A DNA stretch of 64,000 nucleotides from Chlorophyllum brunneum. Taxonomy: Eukaryota; Basidiomycota; Agaricomycetes; Agaricales; Agaricaceae. The notes beneath the pieces are model-generated. The model was not told where the DNA came from and made no database searches. It worked only from the letters and a program-made list of their open reading frames with translations. Of this stretch, positions 23,793 to 35,228 are shown one piece after another. How positions within the stretch are numbered: position 1 is the stretch's first letter; each line of letters starts with the position of its first letter. The stretch lies in assembly GCA_963576785.1 (NCBI GenBank), contig OY756139.1, positions 4,402,001 through 4,466,000 of the forward strand, written 5' to 3'. Both the position numbers and the translations under genes were made by a program.

Positions 23793-24800
23793 GATGAATG
23801 TGTGGCACACTTGTTTTGTGAAGGATTCCTTTCTCAGTGAAGTAGTCCTTGAGTTCCTGAGACATATATTCTCCTCCATTATCAGAGCACACCCACTTGA
23901 TGTGTTTGCCTGTTTGGTTCATCACCAATTCAGCATATGCCTTGAAGGCATATGTAGTGTCTGATTTATTGTGCAAAAAGGAAATGTGCACAGAGAAAGA
24001 GTAGTCATCAAGGAACATCATAACCCATTTGAACTTGTGATAAGAAACAATGGAGAGTTCCTGAAGATCCAAATGGATCAATTCAAGGATCTTGGATGTG
24101 CAAGATATGTTCTCATGGTAGGCCTTGTTCAGCAGCTTTCCAAGCATGCAACCAGGGAAAACCTTCTGTTCCTTCAGTGGAAGTACCAGGACAGATTCCA
24201 TGTGTTTTAGCACATAACCCAGAGCCTGATCAGATGGGTGTGCAAATCTTCGATGCCAGATATCATAGGATTTGGTATTTTTGTTAATCAATGCCAAGGA
24301 GAATCAAAGATCTCCATCATGCAAGATGCATATGTCCACAAAGTGAACTTGGTTTGAAGAAGCACTCTGGTGACACTCAGGAATGGCTTACCACAAACAT
24401 CATGAATAATGGTCTTTTTATTGGATGTTTCTGCAATCAGACCAGTTTTATCCATGATGGATCCAGTTGAGAGAAGTCTCATATCTAACTTCAGTATGTG
24501 ATATACTGGGTGAAGGTACAGGGTCTGCCGCTGAACTTCACCAGACTCAAGTTTTACTTCTGTCTCTAGATAGACAGTGCTATAAGATCCGATAGAAAGT
24601 GTGGATCCATTTGTGATTGATGCTGATCCGAAAGAACCTTCAACAATATCAACAAGATCCCTCTTGTTTGGAGTAATGTTGAGGAAAGCACTGAAGTCCA
24701 AAAGCCATTCATCACTCATTTTATGAGGTTGCCTATTCATCGCACATCCACATGTACTATTGTAGCTATATGTTATTTCACATGTATTCTTCACTCTTGA
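23793..24800 (-). pseudogene. Copia C protease, GAG-pre-integrase and integrase core
   Basis: Two frames: 24794-24288 with the protease region WLLDFSAFLNITP, where family members have the catalytic DSGA (here D-F-S-A), and 24297-23793 with the integrase zinc finger (WHRRFAHPS...GCMLGK) and core (CSDNGGEYMSQEL, then TSVPHIHQQ). The Gypsy 1 insertion cuts the frame right after HIHQQ. The degraded protease motif suggests long inactivity. Confidence 0.87.
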
Positions 24801-25011
24801 AAACAGAGGAGAAATTTTTATTTCTGAAGCTTTACATAATCATGCATATGTGTACATAGGTAGTCCAGCTATTTATCCAAGAATCTACATCAGCTGAGGT
24901 TGCACTCCATGCACCCAGTCAAGAGTCTCCTTGGACATCAGCAATGCATATGATACTCCTGTGGTGATCTTCAGATTTGTGTGAAGAGCTAGCAAGATTT
25001 GGCTTACCTAT
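24801..25011 (-). pseudogene. Copia C gag remnant
   Basis: Short decayed frame with a gag-like segment (SYALLMSKETLDWVHGVQP) containing TGA/TAG stops, placed directly upstream of the protease. It ends abruptly at the inverted-repeat arm 2. Confidence 0.5.
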
Positions 25012-26587
25012 TACGGATTTGGCTACTAAGGGCAATCAAAGAGGATGTGACCTCTAGGGTATGGCCTTAATACCTACCTCAGCCAAGTAACCAGATAAGC
25101 AAATGTTATCAAACTGTTGTTACTCAACCAAGAAATGGGAATCCCATTTATCTCGTAGCTCTGAGTGATGAGGGTGAGTAGAGAATAAGCAGTTAAGCAA
25201 TCTTCTATTGATTGACAGCAACTGTCAATGGAAACTCTTCTTGGGCAATCAAGAAGGCTATCCCTGTAGAAGATCAAAGCTTAAGCTTTGACTTCCTAAT
25301 ACAGTCAGCTATTTATACTAACTATTTCTTTTCTATAAATACTACAGAGTATAGATAATGAGACTGAAACTGATAGATATGAAACTCAAGGTGAAACACT
25401 ACTAAAGATAGATGTGAAACTGATAAAGATGAAACAGCTAAATATAGAGTGAAGTGAAACTGATGAAGGTGAAATGGATGAGTGCTTACTCATCCTCAGA
25501 AATCTCAGATGACAATGATGGAGATTCATCAGAACAGCTGCAGTCACAAGACATGCAGGGCAAAGTGGTAGAGGGCAATGATGACGATGGTGGTGATGGA
25601 AGAACTGCATCCATAGGATGATCAGAGTTGGATGATAAGGATAACATTGATGCGATTGGTTCTTTGGAGAGGTAAGACTCAGGCAACTCAACAAAGGCTC
25701 GAGTAGATTGCAATAGCAGATGGGGAGAGTTATTGCTGTCACTACTGGATACAGCAGGTTTGTTGTCTGGTGATAAGTCCCTAGGTCACATTTCTATACA
25801 ATAGATTCCATCAGCGATTTGTTGGTGAATGAGCACTTCAAGTGCTGGACCACAAGTGTACATGTAGGGGTGGATGTACTGCATAGTTTCTTCGGTAGTT
25901 GGTCATGCTTTCCAACCATTATTCCAGGCACCGTAGAGGTTGTTCTCGATGGTGCATAAGTAGAGTCCATCAGTATCACATACATGTAAGTATGGTGCAT
26001 ATTTCCAGGCTAGTCAAAGTAGAGAATCAATAATGGCATCATTGGATCGTGGTGGTGGGATGAGTGGTATTGCTTCTGGAAACTTGTCATAACCTCTGAT
26101 GTAGGTTTGAGGTTTGGACATAACATTACCTGCCATTGCTTCATCTGAGTAGTTCTCATCCTCAGATCCCATCAACACTGCATCCTCATCCATCTTAATG
26201 GCAGTTGGAGCTGGAATGCTCACAACCAGTTTGGCTGCCAGAGTGGCACCAAATAATTCATCAACCTCTATAATGGAGGCAGCCATCAGAGGAGAGGCCA
26301 GTTGGAGGAGGGAAGTGTTTCCCATGTATTTCTCATAAAGATCCAAGGCTTTTGCCTTGGCAGCCACATATGGAGACAGGCAGCGCCAGGGATCTTGAGT
26401 CTTTTTCTCAGCAGGATTTGTCATCTGCAAGAGGAGGGAAGAAGGGAGAGGGGCAGAGGACTGCACCTCAGTAACAAGGCTGCAGGTACTCTTCTTTGGT
26501 TCAGTCATCATCTTGGCAAAGCCAAAGTTGACAGAATCCATCACATAGGCCAGTTGCCCAGCATCATTCCTGGAGGGAGCTGGTTGC
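25012..26587 (-). repeat. Inverted-repeat arm 2 with a longer copy of the unknown gene
   Basis: 25012-26117 pairs with arm 1; 26118-26587 extends further into the unknown gene and is absent from arm 1. The outer end (26587) is cut by the Gypsy 2 5' LTR. The TATA motif and 18-bp palindrome of arm 1 are retained. Confidence 0.88.
25486..26587 (-). pseudogene. Unknown protein (arm 2 copy), 5' end cut by Gypsy 2 LTR
   Basis: Not recognised. Open from the LTR junction to about 26014: QQPAPSRNDAGQLAYVMDS, then an Ala/Leu-rich region (SPYVAAKAKALDLYEKYMGN, ASPLMAASIIEVDELFG), an acidic patch (KMDEDAVLMGSEDEN) and the block shared with arm 1 (PQTYIRGYDKFPEAIPL). Stops at about 26014 (TAG or TGA type), 25909 and 25793 separate further in-frame parts, and a Ser/Pro/acidic tail ends at 25486. 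No catalytic motif, zinc finger or membrane segment is evident. It may be a host gene duplicated with its flank, or the cargo of an unrecognised element. Confidence 0.6.
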
Positions 26588-26888
26588 TGTTATGAACTAT
26601 AGATAGACAGTGCATTCTTATCATGCACCCGTCGTACTTATTCTGATGTAACTGCTTCACCCTCTTGTTTCATCCCTTAAGGCTGTTCTCTTCCTGACTC
26701 ATTCTATTCATCCTTATGACTCTGTTACTCCGTTCCCTTATTATTAGCACTTACCACTAGTATATAAAGTGTAGTAATACTTGATGTATTCCTTACACTT
26801 TACCAATCATATCATCCCTTACTCTTTCTCTACTTCCTTGTCTTTATCCAAAGACTTGCTACCTGAGTCATAGACTAAGGTCATAACA
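26588..26888 (+). repeat. Gypsy 2 5' LTR (301 bp)
   Basis: TGTTATGAAC to GTCATAACA. TATA box TATATAAAG at 26761-26769, ACACTTTACCAA at 26795-26806. Confidence 0.95.
26761..26806 (+). promoter_or_regulatory. Gypsy 2 LTR promoter and predicted mRNA 5' end
   Basis: TATATAAAG begins 34 bases upstream of ACACTTTACCAA, a normal TATA-to-start spacing. If transcription starts at that A, the first 12 bases of the mRNA are complementary to the primer-binding site at 26890-26901. The motif is conserved in the LTRs of Gypsy 1 and Gypsy 3. Confidence 0.7.
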
Positions 26889-26889
26889 T

Positions 26890-26901
26890 TTGGTAAAGTG
26901 T
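26890..26901 (+). promoter_or_regulatory. Gypsy 2 primer-binding site, self-complementary to LTR
   Basis: TTGGTAAAGTGT starts two bases after the LTR end and is the exact 12-base complement of ACACTTTACCAA in the LTR. It does not resemble a tRNA 3' end. Tf1 of fission yeast and its relatives prime with the first 11 bases of their own mRNA in this way. Confidence 0.8.
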
Positions 26902-26981
26902 CATTCGACTCACCTTGCAAGAAAGGTGCCACTATTTGTAGCTAGGCTTGGAATAATAGCCTCTGACCAGGACAACAGTAT

Positions 26982-28118
26982 ATGAGCAGCGGTAGCTTAT
27001 CGAGAACACCAAGAAGACCAAGAGCTCTGAGACCAACAGATATCCAGGGATCACCTGTAACCACCAGCTCCAAACGACAAACAGAACCAGACATCCTTGA
27101 AGGCCTTAAATGGCAGAAATCCGACCACAGCATAAACAAAGACACAGCTCTTTTCGAGACCCTATTTGATACAGAAATCGCCGAAACCACATCCGACATA
27201 GAAGTTGCTGAGACCCACGAGAATGATCACAGTGAACCCGAGACAGAATTAGAAATGGCCGATGAAATCAACTTCCCAAAGAACCTAGCACTGGAACCAG
27301 GATACTTCAATGGAGATGGAACCAAATTCAATGATTGGCAGAGAGCAATGTCCTTATGGACACTCTTCAACAAGATCAATGACAATGAACAAAAGATAAT
27401 TGGAGTATTAGCACGGATGAAAGGAGGACTAGCAGGTCCTTACGCCAATGCCAAGTTACAAACAATTCAAGACAAGAAAACACCAGCATTTGATGACTTC
27501 GCAAAGGAGATGGTTGCCACCTTTGCCTTGGGGAATAGGAAAGCTATAGCAGAAGGGGAAATTGAGTTGTTCAAACAGGGAAAAAGGAACACTGCAGACT
27601 TCTTAATAGAGTTCAAAGCATTGAAGACCCAAGCAGGAACAGACAACACACATGCCATATTCCTCCTCAAACAACACACCAGAGCAGACATTATTCAAAC
27701 CATTGTAGGCTATCTGGCAGTCTCAATTCCAGACACATACAGTAAATGGAGAAACACAATCCTTGCAGTAGGACAAGGATACAAAACCACAGACATCAAC
27801 CAAGGAGATGTCAAAACAAACACAGGAGTCACATATGGAGGTGGAGGACAGCCAATGGAGGTGGGGAGACAAAGGGCCAATACCAATCAGAACGGTAAAC
27901 CAAGGTGTTTCAACTGCAACCTATACAGACATATTGCCAAATATTGCCACAAGAAAACAAAGGTCACATACACCAAGATAACATGCTATAATTGTGGCAA
28001 ACAAGGCCATATCTCAAAGAATTGTAAAGCACCAAAAAAAGCGCACATCAGGGAGATTACCAAGGAAACTGAGCAAGAAGAAGAGGCAAAGGAGGATTTT
28101 GCCAAAGGCTCTGAGTAG
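26982..28118 (+). CDS. Gypsy 2 Gag, intact (378 aa)
   Basis: The only intact gag in the window. The N-terminal about 100 residues are Ser/Thr and acidic (EPETELEMADEINFP), then a capsid-like region (NDWQRAMSLWTLFNKINDNEQK near residue 115, followed by an RKAIAEGEIELFKQGKRNTADF block), a Gly-rich linker (TYGGGGQPMEVGRQ) and two CCHC zinc knuckles: CFNCNLYRHIAKYC, where Arg replaces the usual Gly, and CYNCGKQGHISKNC. It ends in an acidic tail. It should package element RNA into particles. The start matches that of Gypsy 1. The protease/pol frame follows after about 50 bases. Upstream context is the self-priming site and LTR. Confidence 0.93.
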   Translation: MSSGSLSRTPRRPRALRPTDIQGSPVTTSSKRQTEPDILEGLKWQKSDHSINKDTALFETLFDTEIAETTSDIEVAETHENDHSEPETELEMADEINFPKNLALEPGYFNGDGTKFNDWQRAMSLWTLFNKINDNEQKIIGVLARMKGGLAGPYANAKLQTIQDKKTPAFDDFAKEMVATFALGNRKAIAEGEIELFKQGKRNTADFLIEFKALKTQAGTDNTHAIFLLKQHTRADIIQTIVGYLAVSIPDTYSKWRNTILAVGQGYKTTDINQGDVKTNTGVTYGGGGQPMEVGRQRANTNQNGKPRCFNCNLYRHIAKYCHKKTKVTYTKITCYNCGKQGHISKNCKAPKKAHIREITKETEQEEEAKEDFAKGSE

Positions 28119-28170
28119 GTGCAAACCTGCAAGCCAATAAACCTAGAGTTCCTGTTTTACTTCACAACAG

Positions 28171-29211
28171 ATGATATGTAATCCCACAGAAATGGAACTC
28201 GACACGCAAACTTCTCCTCGACTCAACAATCAGAACAAAGAAAGGACCCAAACAAATCACCATGCTGGTAGATTCAGGATGTACCCACACATGCATAGCA
28301 CAAAGAATAGTAGAAGAAGAACAAATCACAACCAAACCCCTGGAAACCCCAATATGAGTAATCAATGCTGATGGGACCGAGGATAAAAAGGGAGAGATAA
28401 CAGACATGGCACAACTGGTATTAAGCAATGGCAGACACATGGAAGAAATCGAAGCAATGGTAACACAACTGGAGAGCGCAGATCTATATCTCGGACATGA
28501 CTGGCTAGTCAAGCACAACCTGGAAGTTGACTGGACAAACAACATAATACACTTCAATAGATGTCCAAAAGACTGCACCACACACCACAATGACATACAG
28601 TTCAATAAAAGAATACGCATAGTAAAGGAACACATAGAAGAAAAGAAGACTGATCAAACAGACCCAGAAGATCTACCAACATACCTACAGCAATATACGC
28701 ACCTATTCAACAAGAATAACTTCGACAAACTGCCAGAACACACGATATGGGACCACAAAATAAACCTGACAAAAGATGCACCCCCAGTACTATAGTCCAA
28801 GGTCTACCCAATGACATTAATGGAGAAAGAAGAACTGCGGAAATTCCTCGACAAAAATATCGCCTCAGGACAAATTCAACCATCACAATCCCCCTATGCC
28901 ACCCCATGCTTCTTCATACCCAAAAAGGATGGAACCAAATGACTGGTACAAGACTACAAAAAGCTAAACAAGCACACAATCAAAGACAAAACACCACTCC
29001 CGCTCATAAGCGAAGTGATTGACAAACTCAAGGATGCAAAAGTCTTCAACAAACTCAACATCATCTGGGGATACAACAACATGAGGATAAGAGAAGGCGA
29101 TGAATGGAAAGCAGCATTTGTAATGAACAATGGGCTATCCGAACCAACAGTCATGTTCTTTGGGATAAGTAACTTGCCAGCAACATTCCAAAGAATGATG
29201 AACACAGTCTT
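28171..29211 (+). pseudogene. Gypsy 2 protease and RT N-terminus
   Basis: Protease with intact DSGCTH (LVDSGCTHTC near 28265), then the linker and RT N-terminus (SQSPYATPCFFIPKKDGTK, VFNKLNIIWGYNN, NLPATFQRMMNTVF). Stops at about 28357 (TGA), 28792 (TAG) and 28939 (TGA). The frame ends at the LINE 2 junction a few codons before the catalytic YMDD, which is missing from this copy altogether. Confidence 0.9.
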
Positions 29212-29215
29212 TTTA

Positions 29216-32200
29216 TGCAGGTGCAGACCCAAACCTCTGATGGACTTGATGACGATGTAGCAGGGGTATTGAACTGGCGTGGAAGCGAGGGCAGTCAGGC
29301 TCCAGGGGGAAGCTGAATGTGGTAGGGTTACAATGCAAGAAGTTGACTAGTGTCTTGATGGTGTCGATGCCAAAATGATGATCGAAGTTGTTGCAACAAT
29401 AGAGGATGTGCGACCTAGTCTGGACCATTTGATTGTCGCTGTGGTGGCATGATAAGTCCTCATTGGGGAAGAACCGGAGTCAGTATTTCCCAATTGGGGC
29501 ATGGCATAGGATGGCGTGACATGCTCTTGCGAACAGCTGTGGCTGGTAACCGCATTCTCGTATCCAGGGACCGGATTTGATGTGTGACAGTAGAGCAGAG
29601 GCCCCATTCACTCACACCGGGAGGTGAAGGAAGGAGCTACCACTGTATTTTTTGAATCCAAACATGGCTTGCCATGTCTGAACGGCTCGTTTGGCGGACT
29701 TCTTGCATAAGTAGTCTATGGAGTTAGGGACTTGGTGATTTCGACCCCGGTTAGGCCAGGTGATTGTTTGGATCCAATTGTGAGTGGCTTTCTGTATTCC
29801 GTATTTGCACTTCAACAGAGTGTGATAGAACGAAAGGCAGTGTAGGTCAGACTTGTTGAACCAAGCCAGAAGTGCCTTCAATGTAAGGATGGACTGTCTC
29901 TGGCAGGAGTGTGGCGAGCAATCAAGTAGGAGCCAAGAGGCTGCGAGGGAGTCGGTGAACATATGAATGTGTTTCACTTGGTCGTAGTTGTCAGTGGCAA
30001 GTACCTTAGTAATTCCCAGGTATTGCGCAACCAGTTCTGTGTCAGTCGACGTCATTCCTCTGAGCCTCTTCATGATAGAGCTCCCTCCATCTAAGTATCG
30101 AATAGTAGCTGCCACTGTGAACTGGCTAGCAAGCGGGTTAGGGTTGGGGTGGACCAAGCCATCCATGCCGATAATAATGGACTTGAAGTCTGTTGTTGCA
30201 TTTGTCATAACATCGTCCCAAAGTGTCTTCGAGAGGTGGGGTTTGTCCTGGTCAAATCCTATAAAAGATACATTAGTAGGAAAGTGGTCAAGTAATCTAC
30301 ATCCAGGCCAGACAGATTTAGAAACAGAGTTAAAGTGTTCTATATGCCGAGTCTCGGGGGTGGGGCACGAAATATCCATCACAGCTCCAAGTGTCTTCTT
30401 CTTCTGAATCTCTGTGAAATTCTTGATGTGAAGTCGGTGTGGGGAAGAATGATACTCTTTCATCAATCTTGCCAATGCATATTCATCATCCAACATGTGG
30501 AGCCTCGACATTTGTCATTCAGCCAACTTTCGGAGATGGAGTTTGATGGGCATGAGCCCTGCAAGGGACTCGATGCCACCAGTGGGAGAAGTCCGGAAGG
30601 CTCCAGTAATCCAGAGGGCTGCGCTTTGTTGCATTTTATTGAGGATTTCACAGGTCCCTTTGGTCCGTGACTTGTCATGAAACCAAAGTCGATATCCATA
30701 TGTTGCCACCGGCATGACACATGAATGGTACAATAATCTTTTATTGCTAGGGGACAATCCCTGTATGGAGTTCCCTAACATTTTCATCGCCTTGATTGTA
30801 GATATTGCCTTGGCGGAGTAGTATTGGACATGTTCCTTGAAGGTTAACGTCCGGTCAAAATAGATACTGAGGTATCGCCAATGGGCTTTCGGCTTGAGAG
30901 GAGTGCGGCCTGTGAATGGTGGGGATCCCAAGTCAATAGAGGGATTGGAGTCCTGTCTTGCACATGTAAAGTGAAAGACTTCGGACTTACTGTGTTCAAT
31001 TTCAAGGCCAAATTCATTCATGAGCTGCTCCATTTCACAGTACATGTGTTGGAGGATTTCAATGTTTTGTTCGAGAGACGAAGATTGCGCGATCAAGGTA
31101 CCATTGTCTACAAAAGAAAGGACATCAAAGTCCCATCTGTTGCAGTGTTCCTCCATGTGTATGTCAAATATGTGAAGGAGGGGGGCGAGGTATAGGGCAG
31201 AGAGAATGGGACTAAGAGCTGAGCCTTGGCCCACTCCCACTGCTGCGTCATATTCCGGGGAGCTTTCATTGTTCCACCAGTAGATAGTGCAGCATTCTTT
31301 GAGGTAATTGTTGAAGAACTCCGCAATTTGAGGGGGGAATCCCTGTCGACCCAGTATGTCGATGAGGAGGTCGTGGTTAAGGGAGGGGAAGAATTGGGCA
31401 ACATTGAATGTGAGCACCGATGTCTTCTTCTTCTTTGTCCAAGCTCCCTGGATAATGTGAGTTAAGAAGAGTCCTGCATCCTCAGTGGATCGTTGTTGGA
31501 TAGCTCCCAGTTGGTGAGGGTGGAGAACCTTGAATTTCACCGCCTCAAATTGAAGTTGCTTGGCGAGCATCTTTTCTATTAACTTGCCAAGCGTGTTGAG
31601 AAGGATGATCAGTCTGAATGCTTTTGGGGTAGAGTAGTCGGGTTTGTTAGGTTTGGGGATAATGACCAACATTGACTTCTTGAAATGCGCAGGCCAATGT
31701 CCAAGGGTTAGGCATGTGCGACTGATTCTGAGGAGGAGATCAGCACAGGTGTCAGTAGCAGCAATCTGTTTGAGGTGGGACCAGGATATGTGGTCGGGGC
31801 CGGGGGCAGAAGAATTCAAGGTATCCTTGAGCGATTCCATCATCTCAAGAAGAGAGAAGTCCACCCAAGTCCTATTCTCCAACCCAAATGGTAGAGGAAG
31901 TTCATCTAAGATGACCATGTTAACTGGTCTGTTGTGGGCTGCATTGTAGTGTTGGTCAAGGGCCGTCCACAGGCTGTCCATAGTGAGACAGGGTTGGCCA
32001 TTGTGGCGAATGGCTTCTGTAGCCGGGAGCGTGTGTGCTTTGACCCATGGCATCAGATCCCACAGACATTTATTGTCGACTGAGATTTCCTGGATCTTCT
32101 TGTCAAAATACGCTCTTTTCATTTTCCTTGTGGTCTTGCAAAAGGCACTCCATTTACGCTTGTTCTTGCAGTCCATGCGGTGAGTTGCAAGTGCAGTAGA

Positions 32201-33330
32201 GCACTCCTCATTCCACCAGGTTTTGGACCTAGTGGTGATCTTGGATTTCTTTGCGTTACGCTTCCAGGACCTGTCAAATAAGCCTCCCAAATCAGCAACA
32301 GCTCTCTCCAGTTCGTCTGCATCATTCATCGGCCAGTTCTTATTGTTAATTCCTTCCGTGATATCCATCAGGAACTTGGTTTCCTCTTCCGAGTCTTTGG
32401 GAATTGTCAATCTCTCGATGATGACATGATATCTGTCAGGAACTTGGTTTCCTCTTCCGATCCTTTGGGCATTGTCAATCTTTCGATGATGACTTCCATT
32501 TGCGGAATAGGAATCCTAATTAGAAGAGGGGCGTGATCCGAGTTGTACCGATCACCTTCCTGGATAGTGTGGGTAGGGACGTATGGTAACATTCCCGAAA
32601 CAAACAACAGATCTATGACCATGTCTGGTAAGTTGGGGTCTGAGGCGTAACAAGTTGGTATGGCTGCAGATGGGATTGACCTCTCTAAATTGAGGGCTTC
32701 AGTGATCATGAGGAGACAGTCCGCACTTGCTGGATGTTGGTCCATTGAAGGGTCCCATCGCTCAGATCGGATATTGCTGTCCCCACCCAACAAGAGGAAG
32801 GGCAGGAGGTTGAAGAGGTGCTCCTCAAGGAAGTGGAGTGTGGTGTTGCGACTATCATTATAAACATTCAACAATAGTAGTTCTTCTCCTCCTGCAACAA
32901 GGGATATGCACAGGAGGTCTTGATGTTCTATGACATCCTTTCTGATGGAGGGTCAGAGGCATTTGAGTCTCTTGTGAGCAAAAGCAAGAACTCGAGGAGT
33001 GGAATGATGATTGATATCAATTGTCCATTGAGGATGATGCCAGTGTCCAACTTGGAGGACTTCTTTAGCAACAATTGGGTACAAGAGGAGCATCCAGTCC
33101 GGGTGGACCAGGCCTCCTATGAGGGGAGATCTGTCATTAGAGATGGATGAAGGGATGTCACAGAGGTATCTCCATGGGGGTTCTTGTATGAGGAGGAAGT
33201 CAACATCACCTCTATGCACGAGGATTGTCTCCACCACTCCATACAATCTTCCAACATTATGAGAACAGACCTTCAACTCACTCAAAAATGAGCGGAGAGG
33301 CCTGTCATGACCATCAGGTGTGTTATTCAT
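29216..33330 (-). pseudogene. LINE 2 ORF2: endonuclease, RT, RNase H, zinc finger
   Basis: Starts at 33330, its ATG overlapping the ORF1 stop (ATGA). Endonuclease motifs: CSHNVG, IQEPPW, LLGGDSNI, IDLLFV, SDHAPL. RT is in one open frame of 631 codons at 32410-30515 with FVDN in place of FVDD (SFVDNGTLIAQ near 31108), a catalytic Asp replaced by Asn. RNase H follows in a second frame (30511-29612: GMDGLVHP, DTELVAQYLG, FTDSLAAS), then the C-terminal zinc finger region. A 68-base tandem duplication near 32361-32490 and a frame change near 33000 disrupt the endonuclease part. The very long open RT frame suggests fairly recent activity. Confidence 0.92.
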
Positions 33331-35147
33331 TGATGGGGGTTAGTCTGGCTTTGACCAGCTGGGGATGATGAGGAGGGGGGTAGTGGGACTCCTTTGTTGG
33401 CTCTTAGTTCGAGTGCTTTATTGGTGTGCCAGTCATGGTCGAATCGTTTCTTCCAGAATTGGCATTTACGGTCAGTGGCAAGGTGGTCCTTACCACAGTT
33501 GGAGCATGTAGCCTTGTGGGGGCATGGTTCTCTGGAGGGGGTGGCCGCAATGGGTGGGTCTGCTTTGTCATTGCCCTTGCAGCAGTAGGTGAAGGTGCGG
33601 TGGTTGGTGGTGGAGTGGGGGCCCTTGCAGTGAGCACAGGTGAACAATCTTGCACAGCATCAGATTAGAGGGTGGCCCCATCTGCAGCATTTGGTGCAAA
33701 AAGGAACACCCAGGTTGGCATTGGCCCTTCTAATACGGAAGAGACCTCCATAGATGTTGAGGAACTTGTCCTCAATCTTCGCGATGTTGGACCCCGCCTT
33801 GGAGTCCCAGATTTTGAACCACACTGTGCAGGTGTCCGAGTGTTTGGAGTTGTGTTGTACTCTTGGCTGTGTCGCAAATTGGATAGCATCCAAGTGAATG
33901 GAATTCCTGACACTGGAGATGACATCGGCCTCAGTGAGTACCTGACCTTGGGGCATGATGTAGCTGACATCTGTGACTTTTATGAACGATTTGGATTTGG
34001 GGAGGGATACATCGCCTGTAGTGATGCCTCTGAACTTCTCTTTGAGCCACGCCTTGATGACATCGAGCTCCGAGGGGGTTAACACCTCCGAGGTGTGGAC
34101 CATAAGGCCCAGCTTACCCTGCGAGGCGGCGATGACCCTAGTTTTGGACTTCTCTGCTATGAGACAAGTGTTGAGAGAGTCGATAATGGCCCCAAAATTG
34201 GATACATTAGGCCCGGTAAGGAGGGGAATGATGACTTGCTTGTGCGAGGGACCATTTAAAGTGGAGTGGATGACACCAGCTTTTTTAGCTGGCTTTTTGT
34301 TTGCGGGGGAGGAAGAGGAGAAGGTGGTGTCGTACATTGCTACTATCTTCTCATGGGATAATTCTGGGAACTTGCTCGCAAACTCCAGGAGTTTGAGAGG
34401 GTCACACCCAGTAGGAGTGGGGGTAGTAGCGGAATTCTTACCCCCTTTAGCCATAGCTGCAGCATAGGAAGTTTTCGTGCCTTCCTGAGGTTTTTTGGCG
34501 ACCTTGGTATGGGATGGGGACACCGGAGTTTTAACGGCCTTAGCAGGCACAGGTGGAGGAGTGGGCTTTGATGTCTTTGGCCCAGTAGTGGTCCCCGTTA
34601 GTTCAGTGAAGGCCCGCCCAAATGCGAGTCCTTCGTCGCCACTCATGTTGAATGTGCTGCAGGCCTTGACCCACTCAGAGATCTTACCTACCTCCCTAAC
34701 AGCATCGTCATAAAATTCTTCGAGTCCACCTTCATGTTCTGCACCTTCATGGTCATCTTTGTCATCTATCTTGGGCTTCAATTCATCTTCAACTTGGTTG
34801 GCCCAGTCCTTTCCTGAGTAGTAGTGGTTGCCCTCCAGCCTTACTTGTTTGGAAGACCGATGAACAGTTTTCTCCCCTTCACCAGAGAGGGGTACCGAGG
34901 ACATCGGGGGTGTTGACAGTTTTCTGCTGAGAACCAATGGGGGAATGGTGTTGCTATAGGCCTGGTCTGTGGGGACGAAAGGCCTAGTCATAGATGGCAT
35001 CCTAGGAAAGAGGATGCCAGGAGGGGGCAGAGCCATAGAGGCCGCAAAGATGGAGGGAGCTAGAACACGTGGTGTGTCCCCGAAGACTTTTCCGTCACCG
35101 TCAGGTGTGGTCTCTCTTGGAGAGAGATTGGAACATAGCGCAGGCAT
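33327..35147 (-). pseudogene. LINE 2 ORF1, gag-like protein with internal deletion
   Basis: Start taken at 35147 (MPALCSNLSPRET), matching the LINE 3 start. Open to 33660, where a TGA falls in the first zinc knuckle region (CTKCCRWGHPLI, stop), then continues to 33327 with CAHCKGPHSTTNH and CSNCGKDHLATDRKC. Compared with LINE 3 it lacks about 115 residues after FTELTGT in frame. The middle is Lys/Pro/Ala-rich, followed by the conserved LLEFASKFPELSHEK block. It binds nucleic acid by family analogy. Confidence 0.88.
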
Positions 35148-35228
35148 GATATGTATCCTTTGTATTGTAGACTGGTACCGTATAATCAAATTTTGCAAAT
35201 TGATGGTGGTGGTACGAGTCAAAGAAGG

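Larger units (their letters stand above)
12484..25011 (-). mobile_element. Copia C, second Ty1/Copia family, interrupted by LINE 4 and Gypsy 1
   Basis: A single Copia-type element read on the minus strand: a 3' LTR at 12484-12946, then RNase H and RT, LINE 4, RT N-terminus and integrase C-terminus, Gypsy 1, integrase core, protease and a gag remnant at 24795-25011. Pol sequence joins exactly across both insertions. No 5' LTR is visible: the gag end is cut at arm 2 (25012). It is only distantly similar to Copia A/B at protein level. Confidence 0.9.
29212..35228 (-). mobile_element. LINE 2, Tad-like LINE in Gypsy 2, lacking its 3' UTR and long A tail
   Basis: Has the 5' end of the family (to within a few bases of LINE 3) but stops at the last ORF2 codons; the 440-base 3' UTR seen in LINE 3 and LINE 4 is absent, and only TTTT is present at the junction. 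The Gypsy sequence lost about 85 bases at the site instead of gaining a duplication. Confidence 0.93.

Noticed and set aside
29015..29260. Frame running from Gypsy 2 RT into LINE 2
   Set aside because: The last codons are antisense LINE sequence; it is a chance fusion at the insertion point.
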